A program made the translations under genes and the position numbers. This document shows positions 11,403 through 22,033 of a DNA stretch of 64,000 nt, in pieces. The notes beneath the pieces were generated by a model. The model saw nothing but the letters and a program-made list of their open reading frames with translations, was not told where the DNA came from and ran no database searches. Each line of letters begins with the position of its first letter. Within the stretch, counting starts at the first letter, position 1. Source of the DNA: Aedes albopictus (taxonomy: Eukaryota; Arthropoda; Insecta; Diptera; Culicidae); assembly GCF_035046485.1 (NCBI RefSeq), contig NC_085137.1, positions 497,942,536 to 498,006,535 on the forward strand, written 5' to 3'.

Positions 11403-11838
11403 CAGGGATGGAAAATGATGAAGATTGCAGCTGAGCAGACACAAACCAAAACAAAAATACTCGTGAACAACAGGGGCCCGAGAATACTCGCACTTCCTTA
11501 TTCGTGAGTAAACGAAGCTGGCAAGCACTCGCATGTGATTCGCGAAGCTTCGTGAGTTTTTTGCATTTTGACGAAAAACGCATTTTAACGACTGACAGCG
11601 CTGCTTTTCAGGAACAATGAAGCATAAAGCATTAGTTTATGTTGGATAAGCACTGGATTTGCTATTATAACCACAACAAAATGCACTTCCCGCACCTCCA
11701 CTAGTTCTTCACGAATAAAAGCTCATGAGTGTTTCTGTTTTTGTTTTGCTTCTTACTCACGAAGCAAGCGCGTGCGAATAAACTCGCACACTGTTTACAC
11801 TCGCGAATTGCTTGATGAGGAGAGTAATTCCATCACTG
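11403..11838. mobile_element. hAT-type MITE, 436 bp
   Basis: The ends CAGGGATGG and CCATCACTG are inverted copies with one change, and similarity continues inward. The 8-bp direct duplication CTTGTTGT occurs at 11395-11402 and 11839-11846. Motifs of the form ACTCGC / GCGAGT and TTCGTGAG recur near both ends, typical of hAT subterminal repeats. This is a third-level insertion: MITE inside the 3.0-kb element inside the LINE. Confidence 0.9.
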
Positions 11839-13129
11839 CTTGTTGTACAGTTGCTCAAAAGATGATATTTTGAAGTATTTCGAACTAATTCTAAATCAAA
11901 ACAATATATTTGTGTTTTTAGTTCTTCCTTGTTCCATATATAAAATGATGCAACTTACAGTGCTGAATGAAATAATGAGTACACACATAAAAATTTGAAA
12001 CTAACTGGCAATATTGTTCAACTTGATTTGCTGATCAACGTTGAGGAAACTGCTTTTAAGTTTTTCAATGCTCGACTATTATTCATTATCAGTCATAATT
12101 GAGTCAAGAGTTCAATTTTATTTATGTCCTCAATTTGATTTGTATAAAAAACTATTTTGAACTGCACTGTAAGCTTCATGGAGAACCTGCCATATTGCTT
12201 TTTTCGTGCGGAATAAAAAAAAAGTCAACAAAACAGTATCAAGTGACTGATTAATGCAACATTTTTTAATTCCACTTGATGGCACGTGAATAATGGATGA
12301 CTAGAATTACATTTTTCACCATAAATCTCAAAGCGCAAGAGAAAAAGTACTAAAATCACTGATTAAATTTCATTTCATATTTTTATACGAATATTTAAAT
12401 ATCATCAACTCTTTCAGTATCCATGTTGAAAAAGTTAGCTACGTTTATTTAGAATATTAAATCGTTTAGAATTTTTCATGTTTTTTTTTTCGTAAATATT
12501 GCCACACTTTACATAGTTTCTTGAGATATTGGTCATATATATGCAATCTGCTAGTTAATTAACTTACAGGCAGTTTATTTTCAACATTTGAGGCAGTACG
12601 CAATATTATTGTTTTCTGCATATTTGTATCACTTGAAATTAACTTAATTATAATCTAAACATGGGATTGTGTTATATGCAAGCTTAATAATGGACAGTCA
12701 ACTTGATTTCAACTAATCACAACTAGAGAGTATGTAAGAATGTATCTTAGGAGTATTATTAGTGTTATTGAATACATCTTATACAACATAAAATATGTTT
12801 TTTGCAACTCGCCACTATAATATTGTAGTTTATACTTGCCATTTCGGTGAGGTAACGGTCTACTTTTCCGCATGATACCAAACAATTGCATTATAGTTCA
12901 TAATGCAAGTCATTTCGGTTGCATTATGAATCATAATGCAATTGTTTGATTGACAACCGTAGTCTGACCTCAGTTTCCACGGCAAGAGCTTGAAAAACTG
13001 TGACGGTTATAACACGGCATGCTTGATCAAAATTGTTGTGTCTTGCACGATAAAGCACGTGGCCGGTCCCATTCAACCACCGCGAAGCACGATGATATTG
13101 ATTGAAACTATCATTTTCTAATGAAAATT

Positions 13130-13310
13130 TTTCTTTCATTGCAAAAAATGTTGTATGCAACTCGTTGCAAAACTCGATTTTTACAGCACACGTCGTATTT
13201 ATCCAACTCGGCAATCCTCGTTGGATAAATGTACAACTCGTGCTGTAAAAATCATCATTTTGCACCTCGTTACATAAATAACTATTATAAGCCGCCATTT
13301 TTTGCGCTGT
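13130..13310 (-). repeat. Dispersed repeat with a conserved two-stem hairpin, copy A
   Basis: This segment is about 85% identical, without gaps over roughly 150 bases, to 51835-51990 on the other strand. Two perfect stems nest: the outer pair 13177-13189 with 13240-13252 and the inner pair 13198-13207 with 13220-13229. In both copies a frame also stays open and reads FIQRGLPSWINT. The paired outer stem differs between the copies in a compensating way, so I favour a structural element over a peptide. Near both copies lie AATGCAACT / AGTTGCATT words in inverted arrangement. Confidence 0.65.
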
Positions 13311-13821
13311 TTTGAATATATAAGTGCTCAATATTAAGTCGATAATACAGAAAAAATACAGCCGGCTATGTATAAATCGTGAATTTTAAACTACTATATA
13401 ACTAGTTGTGTTACTTGGGAATAGATCTAACAATCGGTTGCAGTGATTGAAATACCCAACAAGGAATAATACATTACCTAGGAGTCCCGGATAGCCTGTT
13501 CTGGATACTGGAGAGCTACTTCCAGATTAGGGCGTTCCTGTACGACACCAAGGTGTGAGAAAGGAGTTACAATCTCACGAGTGCGCTTGTAGTCAACTGA
13601 AACGTGGAGCGATTCGAGAGTACCCACCACAAGTTGATGGGCCTATGGACGTGGCTACGTGACATAAGAGACGCGAGACGCAAACCAACTTGAATCTGGG
13701 ACTGACTACCACAGCAGCTGTTGTGCGACCTCGCATTGGTTCGGCTGTGGTATCTTACTGGGAGCTTAACCGTGGTGATCTGTGTACCTGGCAGGCCTTT
13801 CGTAGGCGTATTGATGCATGT

Positions 13822-13925
13822 AGGGCCTGTCCATAAACTACGTAGACTCTTGGAGAAAGGGGTTTGGCCAAAGTACAAATTACGAAAATTTTGTATGGAT
13901 GAAAGCTGAAGGGGAAGGGTGTTAT
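13822..13925. repeat. GGGCCTGTCCATAAACTACG-type repeat fragment
   Basis: The sequence 'gggcctgtccataaactacg' followed by 'ggtttggccaaagt' matches a short inverted-repeat element type that I recall as common in mosquito genomes. I do not see a second inverted end here. The fragment lies just downstream of the last LINE piece. Confidence 0.35.
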
Positions 13926-13979
13926 AATGAATCAAAAGGCAAAAGGATATTGCGATCCTAACAAATTGCGCATGCTCCA

Positions 13980-14238
13980 TAGAAAATCAAAAAGCACTCC
14001 ACAATGAAATGCTAATGCCAACAAAATTAAAATTGATCCCATTATGAATTGAATATTATAATAGATAATAGAAAATTTGAATGGCACCATAAACAATTTA
14101 TATTGCATCATAGAAAATAGATGAATGCTCCATAGGTATTATCAAACTGCACCATATTAAACATTAACTGCTCCGTTAAAAATAAAACATTCTCAATAGA
14201 TAGCATGCTGTTATAATTTAAATTCGACAGTGCTGAAC
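13980..14238. repeat. AT-rich repeat of GCACCATAAA-like words
   Basis: Words such as 'gcaccataaa', 'gcatcataga' and 'gctccatagg' repeat every 25-35 bases. The inverse wording ('atggtgtaa', 'atggagtaa') is found at 15530-15640, on the far side of the TA-target element and the SINE. The simplest reading is one palindromic or tandem AT-rich repeat that received the insertions at 14241-15466. Confidence 0.45.
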
Positions 14239-14240
14239 TA

Positions 14241-15219
14241 CACCGTGTCCAATAAGTTCCGATACAAAATATAAATTTAGAAAATATAATTTGATTTCAC
14301 ATATGTGATTCATATTTTCAAAGTGGATACATGTATTGAAAGGCCACATAATACTGATTAAATAAAGCATACGCCGAAAGTCTCGATAATAAAGATCTAA
14401 AAGCATACGGTTTAGAATAACTTTATTTAAGTCTAGCAGTACACTTCCGTTTTCTGAAATCCGTTTTCTCCGGCACACATGAGAAATGTTCGAAAAGTTT
14501 TTCATTCTACGGTAGCGAAATAGAGTCCATAATGATACATTTTGAGTTTGTATCTCAAGTTATGTACCAAATGGATATACTATGGCTTAAACAATATAGT
14601 TTTAGTGATGATATGGTAAGAAATTTGCAAGTAAGCTCAACTTGTGCTGATTTTCATGAAAATAACCGTTATATCAAAGATAAACATCATAAAACCTAAT
14701 TTTTTGACAAAACAAATTTACCACAATAGGAATACAAGCATATTATAAGTGGGAATGATGTGGATCAACCAGATAAGATGCACGCATGCTTCTTCAACAC
14801 AACAAATCTCATTAAATGGAACTTAAATGGTAAATGGACATTTTTGTTTAATTTACGTTTTATTTTGTACAAAATTTAACGGCTTCGTACTTTACCAGTA
14901 CAGGATCTCATACTTTTCTCTTCTTGTCATTGTTGCTACTAACAATGGGGAGGACAGGAACCTAATTTGTTTCAACTTAAACCATTACTCGTTAAAATAC
15001 GACGAAATACCGATGAAATGACGTGCGTGCCAGCTGAAATGGACTTACGACAAATAAGCGTTCAGCAGAGAAGGATAAAGGACAGTTAGTTCCAAACCAT
15101 ATGATGTATTTGGTTTGTGTTAGTTGGCCTTTCAATAAATAAATTTACTTTGAAAATCCTAATTACAGATATAAAATGAATTGAATTTGATTTTGTATGA
15201 GAACTTATTGGACACGGTG
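14241..15219. mobile_element. TA-target TIR element, 979 bp
   Basis: The ends read CACCGTGTCCAATAAGTTC on the left and the exact inverse GAACTTATTGGACACGGTG on the right, a perfect 19-bp inverted repeat. TA flanks both sides (14239-14240, 15220-15221). Similarity continues imperfectly inward (GATACAAAAT against ATTTTGTATGA). No transposase frame survives. Tc1/mariner-type origin is inferred from the TA target. Confidence 0.85.
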
Positions 15220-15244
15220 TACTTAACATTGCACTATTTTTTTT

Positions 15245-15466
15245 TAAAAAGACACTACACCGTCTTCAACCAGAGGTTGTACAGACTGAACAAGCACTAA
15301 CATATGACAACGGACAACACACATAACACCCAGTGGCCCAGTGGAGAATTTTCCGTTTGACGAAAAGTTTTCCCCGACTGGAGCGGGAATCGAACCCACA
15401 CTCCGAGGCTTACGAAACGTCTAGATGACTGACGCCTCTAGCCGCACGGCCACGAAGCCCACCAGT
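15245..15466 (-). mobile_element. tRNA-derived SINE (minus strand)
   Basis: Read on the minus strand, the head carries an A-box-like GTGGCCGTGCGGCTAGAGG and a B box GGTTCGATTCCCGC, spaced as in tRNA genes, followed by a non-tRNA body and an A-rich tail. This is an RNA polymerase III-type retroposon. It cannot be a functional tRNA: the region between the boxes does not form a plausible anticodon arm, and the transcript continues well past the tRNA part. Confidence 0.8.
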
Positions 15467-15649
15467 GGTGCAGATGTTTAAACTTATGAAGAATTTACAT
15501 TTTTTATGCAATCTTTATCTGATTTCTATTGTTATGGTGTAATTTAACTTTCCTATGGAGTAATATTCAATTTACTGTGCATTCATTTTTTATTTTTTAT
15601 TTTTTATAGAGCATTGCATTTTATTATGGCGCTTTTGCTTCACATGCAC

Positions 15650-17790
15650 CTCTTCAGAATTTTCTCCACGAATACCTCCAGAAACACTGCCAAAATTCCA
15701 TTTAGGATTTATTTAAAGTTTTCCAACATTTGTATAGAAAGATGATTTTTGCAGGATTCTCTTCAATGATCTCAGCATGAATTCCTTCAAATATTCCTCC
15801 AGGTTTCCCGTTAGAACCCATCTCAAGTAACAATGACTGCTGAATAACAGCTTATTCAGCCAAAATTTTCGAAATCGAGCCTAAGAGCGGCTTGTTCATA
15901 TGTTGTACAGCACACATATTCGTTAAAAAATTTAATGTTTTAGGAATTCTTCCATGAATTTTCCTCGGAACTTTTTCAGGAGTTTCTCATAAAATTTCTC
16001 AAAAGATTCATCTTCAAACTAGTCCAGTTCAAAGTTCCTTCTGAGATTTCTCGAGAGATTGTTAAAGAAATTTCTTCAATTATTGCTACAGACGTTCATG
16101 CATGTAGCCCATCATGTAATTCCTAAATCATTTTTGAATGAGTTTTCTCACAATTATCATCAAAATTGTCTGCAGGAGCTTTGCTTAAAGGGTTTCCATC
16201 AAAGATTTTTGTCAAAAGATGCAATTCCATAAGAAGGTTTTCTATAGTGATTCTTTTTAAAATTCCTCTTTGATTTTCCTTCAGAAGTTTTTGTTGCAAG
16301 GCCACTTAAAAAACAAAATATTGTTGGAATTTCTCAAGAGATTTCTCCTAGTTTATTTCCGCGTATTCAGGGCATTTATTTAGGAATACCCCAGAACAAT
16401 TCTCAAGAGGAACTTTGCAAAATTCCTCTAGTGGTTTCACCATGTGTGCCTCCTGGTTCACACCTACGGAATGCTTAAGATTTATACAGGCCTTACTTCA
16501 GGGCTTCTTTTAAAATTTTCACCGTTAATACTTTAGGTATTTGTCTAAAGAATCTCCAGTTTTTCCAGATATTCTATCATAGATTAAATAAACAATATTT
16601 TCATTTTTTTTGTTTCTGCATGATTTACATCGTAGATTTTTCAGAACTTGTTTAAGAATCTCTCCTAAGATATCTCCACTATTTTTTCCATGAATTGCTT
16701 CAGAAAACCTTTCGGGGATGCATGCGACATTTACTGAGAGATTTCTGCAGGGATTCCACCAGTTCATTTATCTGTCTGTAGACAACTTAAGAGATTTTTT
16801 CAGAATTTTTTTTCCACGGATTTCCACAGAAATTCCTCCGTAAATTTCTCAAACAATTTTTCGTTGGAAAAGAAGTCCACGTGGTTTATGAACGACCCCT
16901 TAAGAAGTTTCTGCAAGTATTCTCGCATGCATTCGTCAAGAAATTTCCCCAGAGGAAAATATAGAATATTTCAGAAATGTTTGTCCTTGCCTATAGAAAG
17001 TTTTCAAGAATTTATTTTAGGAATCTCCAACGGTGAGCAAAAAAAAAACTTCTGATAAAATCCCTGGACACAAATAACTGAACCTTGAAAACATTTTTGG
17101 GGATAATTTGCCAAGGAATCTCTCTAGGAATTTCTAGGAAATTTTTGAAGGAATTTCTGAAAGACTCCCTGGAAGAACTTTTGAAGCTTGCTGAAATTAT
17201 TCAAAAGATCTCTTAAATGCTGAAGAAGTTTCTAGAGATTCCTTGACTCTCTGGACGAATTTTTGAAGGAAACTTCGGAATAATTTCTGAAGGAATCTCT
17301 GGGATATTTTCTAATAAAAAGTGGAGACAATGGAAGCTATTCTAGATGAATTCTTAAATAAGTTTCTGGAGCAATCTCTGAACCAATCTATAGAAGATGG
17401 TCTAGAAGAACTTTCAGAAGGAATTCCAGGAGGAATTCCGGAAAGAATAAAATAAAGGTTTTATAAATGACTTCTTAATGTAACTTCTAAGGTAATCTCT
17501 AGGATAATTTAGAGAACAACTAAATGAAACTAAGAATTTCTTGGAAGAAATCCTGCCGATTTTTTTTAATTTCTTGGAAGATTTTCTGAAAGAGTTGCTG
17601 GAGGAATTTCTGAAGATGTACCTGGAGAATTTTTAAGATGGTTTTTCAAATAATAGTTTCTGAATTAATCTCAAAGAATTTCTGATGGAATTACTAAAGG
17701 ATTTCTGAAACAATCCTTACAATATTTACCAAAAAATGTTTTGAGAAGTTTCGTAAAAATAGCTAGTGTTATAAGTATTTAAATTAACTC
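15650..17790. repeat. Degenerate GAATTCC-family repeat field
   Basis: Continuous variations of 'aatttctccagg', 'ggaatttctgaag' and similar words cover this field. The predominant strand sense changes near 17.1 kb, from TTCCTC-rich to CTGAAGGAATC-rich. Around 15832-15930 a different repeat is embedded, with TCAAGTAACAATGACTGCTG and GAATAACAGCTTATTC, which also appears inverted at 38990-39066. No gene is supported. Confidence 0.7.
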
Positions 17791-18750
17791 TGTAATAAAT
17801 TTGGAAAAATTTCTGAATGAATATTTAACAGATTTTTTGAAAATTCGATCGATTGGGCATCACCAAACGTATAACTTTTCAGCGCAAACAGTTGCTTATC
17901 TACTCGGATTTGTGCTTTTAAAAAAACTGAAAGAACCCCTGATTTTTTTTATTTGGAGGGATATCCTGGAAGAAGTTTCATTATCACAGAATGTTTTGGC
18001 ACGTATGAGGTTGGAATAAAAATTTCCTAGTATGAAAAAGGTTGTTTTGTTTACAATTTTAAGGAAGCATAACATTGAGAAAATGGTGCAGGTAGCTTCT
18101 CTTGTATTTATTGGGGGTACAAAATATCGAAAAAAAAATAATATGAGCGAGTACAACATTATATAAGACCTCTTCCGGCCTTCCAAAATTACAAGGCTGC
18201 TTTTTATCTTGCACATTTAGAAATTGGAGCGTTAGCAAAGAATTAAATAACAAAAAAGATTTTTTCATGTGGACGCAAAAAAAAAGAAAAATAAAATTTC
18301 TTGGGAATTTTTTTCGGGTTTTACAGGAACGTTTACAAATGTCGTCCAAAATTTAGCAGAGAAGGAGGTCTACAGAAATGTGATAGCACGGAAAACAGAC
18401 GTTCATGCTGGCATACGGAATGTGTGTAAACCCTTTCAACCATCATTTCAATAAGGGAAAATAACTGACAAATAACTGGCAAACGCAAATAATCCCTGTC
18501 AAATCCAACAAATTGCTACAGTAGCAATTTGTTGTACAGATGGAAGCAGTCAGCAACGTATTTGGTTTTTACAGTTTTTACAGGAGTTTTAAGTTGGATT
18601 TTGCTCTAGGATAAGCATTTGTTATCTGTGGTGACAGCATGACGAATATGGAAATTGCGTGACAGAGGAGGCAGAAGAGAATTTCCGAAAAATGATGGAT
18701 GTAATATTTCCATCTTCCCTAAGGCATTGATTTTACTTGTTCATCTAACG
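17791..18750. other. AT-rich non-coding stretch
   Basis: There is no clear element. Overlapping frames of 61-106 codons on both strands lack any recognisable domain. A 13-base perfect palindrome pair (CAACAAATTGCTA and TAGCAATTTGTTG around 18510-18536) forms a short hairpin of unknown meaning. Confidence 0.4.
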
Positions 18751-18754
18751 GTTA

Positions 18755-18905
18755 GTGTGGTGCTGCGAATCAAGTTTGACTTTCTGTTCCACTGGATCGT
18801 AGCTTGTTATGTGGCTTAGTTGGTTGAAGTACCGGACTGGCAATACGGAGTCATGGTTTCGAGCCCCACCAAAACAAGTGGTATTTTTTCACAAATTTGT
18901 GCCTT
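18755..18905 (+). mobile_element. tRNA-derived SINE, GTGGCTTAGTTGG type
   Basis: The tRNA-like part contains TGGCTTAGTTGGTTGAAG (A box) and GGTTTCGAGCCCC (B box), followed by ACAAGTGGTATTTTTT. About 60 bases upstream of the A box and about 60 downstream are also shared with the copy at 55925-56130, so the family unit is longer than the tRNA head. The anticodon loop and acceptor pairing are too decayed for a working tRNA. Confidence 0.75.
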
Positions 18906-20590
18906 CAAATGCTTCAAGCTTTACATCCACTATAAACAATCTCCTGCGTAGCAGAATCCTACAAACCGCTAGGTTCTCCACAAGCCATCACCAAACTCAA
19001 TTTCCGTAACTTGTTATCCTATGATTATGAGTGTGAATATTATGACTGTCATTGCGCCTTCTGCTCCCTGTCATCCTCCCGAACGCCAGAGTCGCTAACT
19101 GCAAGTGATACGTCTGTTTTTCCACCATCTCCTCCCACCGCTTAATCTTCCGATCTCTATACCCATCATCGTCACCATTGACGAGTATCATGATTGTCTC
19201 TCAGCCAGCAAAAACCAAAAAGCCGTACTGCTCGACAGCAGTGTCGACGTCGGTCGTTTGCTGTCTACTTGGCATGCTTCCAACTGTAGCATTCAGTAGA
19301 CGAAGAACTTCCACTCATTTCGTAGGAATTTAGGCAAGGCTTTTCAGCTGGAATGTGGTTTTGCATTGTGGGGATTTCAATGTGTTTGAATGTCAAACTA
19401 GAATCTACGTTGAAGATTTTATGGTAGAAGAAAGTACAAAAGTGGGTTGTTGGGAAATGTGAAACCCTAACCCAACGTCAATCAAAGTGGAAAGTTTGTA
19501 ATAACACTAAACAAATGATCGTCTTTGTTGGTCATTAAAAGAGAATATTGACATCATGCTACATGTTCCAACATAAAAAAGGAACATTGTTCCGAATTTA
19601 TGTTCAATATATCTAATTGCATTTTGAACAACAAATAGCTCCCCAACTGGCAGCTTCAAATGTAGCACACGATCCCACCCAAACAAACAAAAGAACTAGT
19701 CCATTATGGAGCGAAGCAACAAGAAGTTCCTAATTTATAGCGCGGGCCCCGTCAGCTTTGGGTGCATCTCATGGAGCCGAACTTTCCGAACTGTCTCATA
19801 ACAAAGACTTTAGCCCAGCATGGAGCATGGAGCACCGATACCTCCTTCATCCCCCTCTCTTCGACGTAATTGAGAAAGACACTCACGTACTGCTGTTCTC
19901 GGCCCGGTTATGCACTACTACCTACTACTGTTCGGTCTCTGATATGGCAGCAAGGAGCAAGCACGCAGCAGCTGTGCCCGGCCGTCCGTAAGGCGACCGA
20001 CGACCGAGCGATAGGAAGCCCAAAATTTATGGTTGTTCTTCGACATAAAATTTTTGTCCTTGCCCTGGACTGCCAAAGGGGGAGCCCGACAGGACATGGC
20101 TAGCTGTGGAGCGTGCTCATCGTTGCGTTCGAAGCCTTCTAGATCCTAGATAGTGTGCTCACAGCAGGGTCAAATGAATAGCTAATCATACCGAGAGGAA
20201 ATTTTTTGAATTTGAATCGGTTAAAGCAACTTCTTAAAGTAATGCGAACAAGTTTTGAATTTATACTTGAAAAAGTGGGCGGATGTGACCCAATGCGGTA
20301 TAATGGAACAGCAAGCAGTCAGTGCATTGCAGGAGGATGACGATGAATAAAATGTCACGGCGGAAATGTGTTTTGCCTTGCGATGCGATGTGCTACTTTT
20401 ATCCCATTCAGAGAAATCAAAATGTCCCGGGATGGCGAAACATATGTGTTTGTACATGTTTCTATGTTGTTGTGGTAAATAGAACAAGAGAACTGGGTTT
20501 CCTCAATGTCGTTTTCGGTGAACAGATACTAAACGGAAACCGACGTAGGAAATGTTAGGTTGCTTTCCTTTCGATTTTGGGGAAAAGTGT
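18906..20590. other. Single-copy-looking DNA, no gene supported
   Basis: This block is not low-complexity and has higher GC around 19.75-20.1 kb. Two overlapping 77-codon frames (19758-19991 and 19870-20103) are present, with no recognisable domain and no supporting start context. It could contain part of a host gene or regulatory DNA. Confidence 0.35.
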
Positions 20591-20615
20591 GTCACAGTAG
20601 ATTTGCTCTATAGAG

Positions 20616-20660
20616 TATATAAAGGAGAATTTCGATCGTTACCAAACCAATGAGTTCAGT
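20616..20660 (+). promoter_or_regulatory. Possible orphan core promoter (TATATAAAG, TCAGTT)
   Basis: TATATAAAGG at 20616-20625 is followed by an arthropod initiator-like TTCAGTT at 20655-20661. The TATA-to-initiator spacing is about 40 bases, longer than the usual 30, which weakens the call. Downstream a first ATG (20714) is closed after three codons, and by 20740 the degenerate repeat field begins, so no gene body follows. Confidence 0.2.
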
Positions 20661-21889
20661 TCCAATTTGGACATCTATTATTAGAACAGTTTTTGTCTTA
20701 AAATAGTTCGCCGTAATGAACCAATAGGTCAAAAATCGATTTTTTCCAGATATTCCTCCTGGTTTCTATAGGAATTTCGTTCTAAAGATTCCTTCAAAAA
20801 ATTTTCCAGGATTCTATTCAGAAGTTCTTTTTTTATTTGTTTTTTTTTTCAAGAATTATTCCAGCAATTTACTTAGGAATATCTAAAGGAATTCCTCTGA
20901 GATTTTTTTCAGGTATTTCTTTAGAATTTTCAGGAAATCCTTCAGTTTTTTAAAGATTCCCTTAAGAAACTCCTTTAGAATTTATTTGGGAATTTCTTCA
21001 AGAATTTCTCCAGAAATATTTTCGAGAATTTTCTCAGAAATTTCTTCAGGTGCATCGCAAGATGAACTTTTGTAATATATTCTTCCTTAGAGGAATTTCT
21101 GAAGAAATTTCTTAAAATATTGCTAATATGACCCATGAAAAAAAAAATCTTAAAAAAACCTCTGATCTCCCTAACAAACTACTTGAGGAATTCCGAATGA
21201 AATCATAGAGAAATTCCCGAAAAAACTTTTGGAATATTTTGTGAAGGAATTTTTAGAAGAATTTGTGAAGAAATTTCTCGTAAAATTCCTTTAAAAAAAC
21301 AAGGGAACTCCTAAAAAAAAATCAAAAGACTTCCTTATAAAATTCCCAAAAAAACAGGAGGAAATCCAGAAAAAAAACCTTCAAAGAATTCCTGAAGCAA
21401 TTACCCAAGAAAATCCCCATGGATTTCCTGCAAAAACAGTGAAGGAAATTTTTGAAAATCCAAAAAAAAATCCAAGCCGTATTTTTGGATGAGTCCCAAA
21501 AAAGTCGTGGAGAAATTTCTCCACGAAATAGATAAGGAAGTTCCTGAGTAAAATGCTGTGGTAATTCTTTAAAAAACAAATGCTGTCTGAATTCTCAAAC
21601 AGATTCTTTGAAATCCCTAGAAAATCATCAAGGATTTCCTTCAAACATCATTTAAGGAAATTCTCAAAATAAGTTCCAGAAAGATTACCCAAAAAATCCA
21701 AGTCATATTTTTGGGTATGTCCCAAAAAAAATCGTGTAGAAATTTTTGAATAAATAAATAATCTTTGAAAAAAAAAAAATCTTGTCTGAATTCCAAAACA
21801 GATTTTTGGTGGCATTGCTGAATAAAATCCTGAAAAAATTCCCAAAGAAACTCCTTGAATAATTTCTGAAAAAAATCCTGGATTAACTA

Positions 21890-22033
21890 TCATAGAAAAT
21901 AATGGGGACCCACGCTTCACTTCCATCCGAAGGAAGAACTCACATTTTGCGAGTTTGTCGGGAGTGGGACTCGATCCCAGGTCCTCGGCGTGATAGTCAA
22001 GTGTTCTAACCATCACACCAGGTCCACTCCACA
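21890..22033 (-). mobile_element. Feilai-type tRNA-derived SINE (minus strand, truncated)
   Basis: Read on the minus strand it begins GGACCTGGTGTGATGGTTAG, with a B box GGGATCGAGTCCCACTCCC, then the body ACAAACTCGCAAAATGTGAG. It is closely similar to the plus-strand copy at 55386-55560, but its 3' part stops earlier (after GGGTCCC). The family name rests on memory of Aedes SINEs. The tRNA-derived structure itself is visible. Confidence 0.8.

Larger units (their letters stand above)
10392..13419. mobile_element. 3.0-kb element with CCCAAGTAAC termini
   Basis: The left end is CCCAAGTAACACAGACAAC and the right end is the inverted GTTGTGTTACTTGGG. It is flanked by AA on both sides (10390-10391, 13420-13421). 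Removing the element and one AA restores an in-frame LINE codon series (W-A-I-D), so the 2-bp duplication is supported by the interrupted reading frame. Inside are a 436-bp hAT MITE (11403-11838), AT-rich DNA, and near the right end a hairpin-bearing repeat (13130-13310). No transposase is recognisable. It may be non-autonomous or a composite of several insertions. Confidence 0.7.
9489..13560 (+). pseudogene. Decayed LINE reverse transcriptase (R1/LOA-like), three pieces
   Basis: Three segments read in order as a non-LTR reverse transcriptase. Piece 1 (9489-9557) gives PEMLPEIVEIFFPRR, the linker seen before the polymerase domain in R1/LOA-clade elements. Piece 2 (9952-10391) gives NEEINAILKLLKANK, then after a frameshift a GPDGFP motif, then KGEFPERWKRQRL, QLDFQKSRSTAKD, and NVKNSFNSISWA. 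Piece 3 (13420-about 13560) continues with AID and then LESYFQIRAFLYDT. The NVKNSFNS segment corresponds to the catalytic DVKNAFNS motif, but with Asn in place of the metal-binding Asp. Stops and frameshifts are frequent and no YADD box is visible. It is therefore dead. A hAT MITE (9558-9943) separates pieces 1 and 2, and a 3.0-kb element (10392-13419) separates pieces 2 and 3. The clade assignment is by recalled motif similarity. Confidence 0.75.

Noticed and set aside
12924..13331. 135-codon minus-strand frame as a host gene
   Set aside because: Its best-conserved part coincides with the dispersed hairpin repeat, and the rest has no domain.
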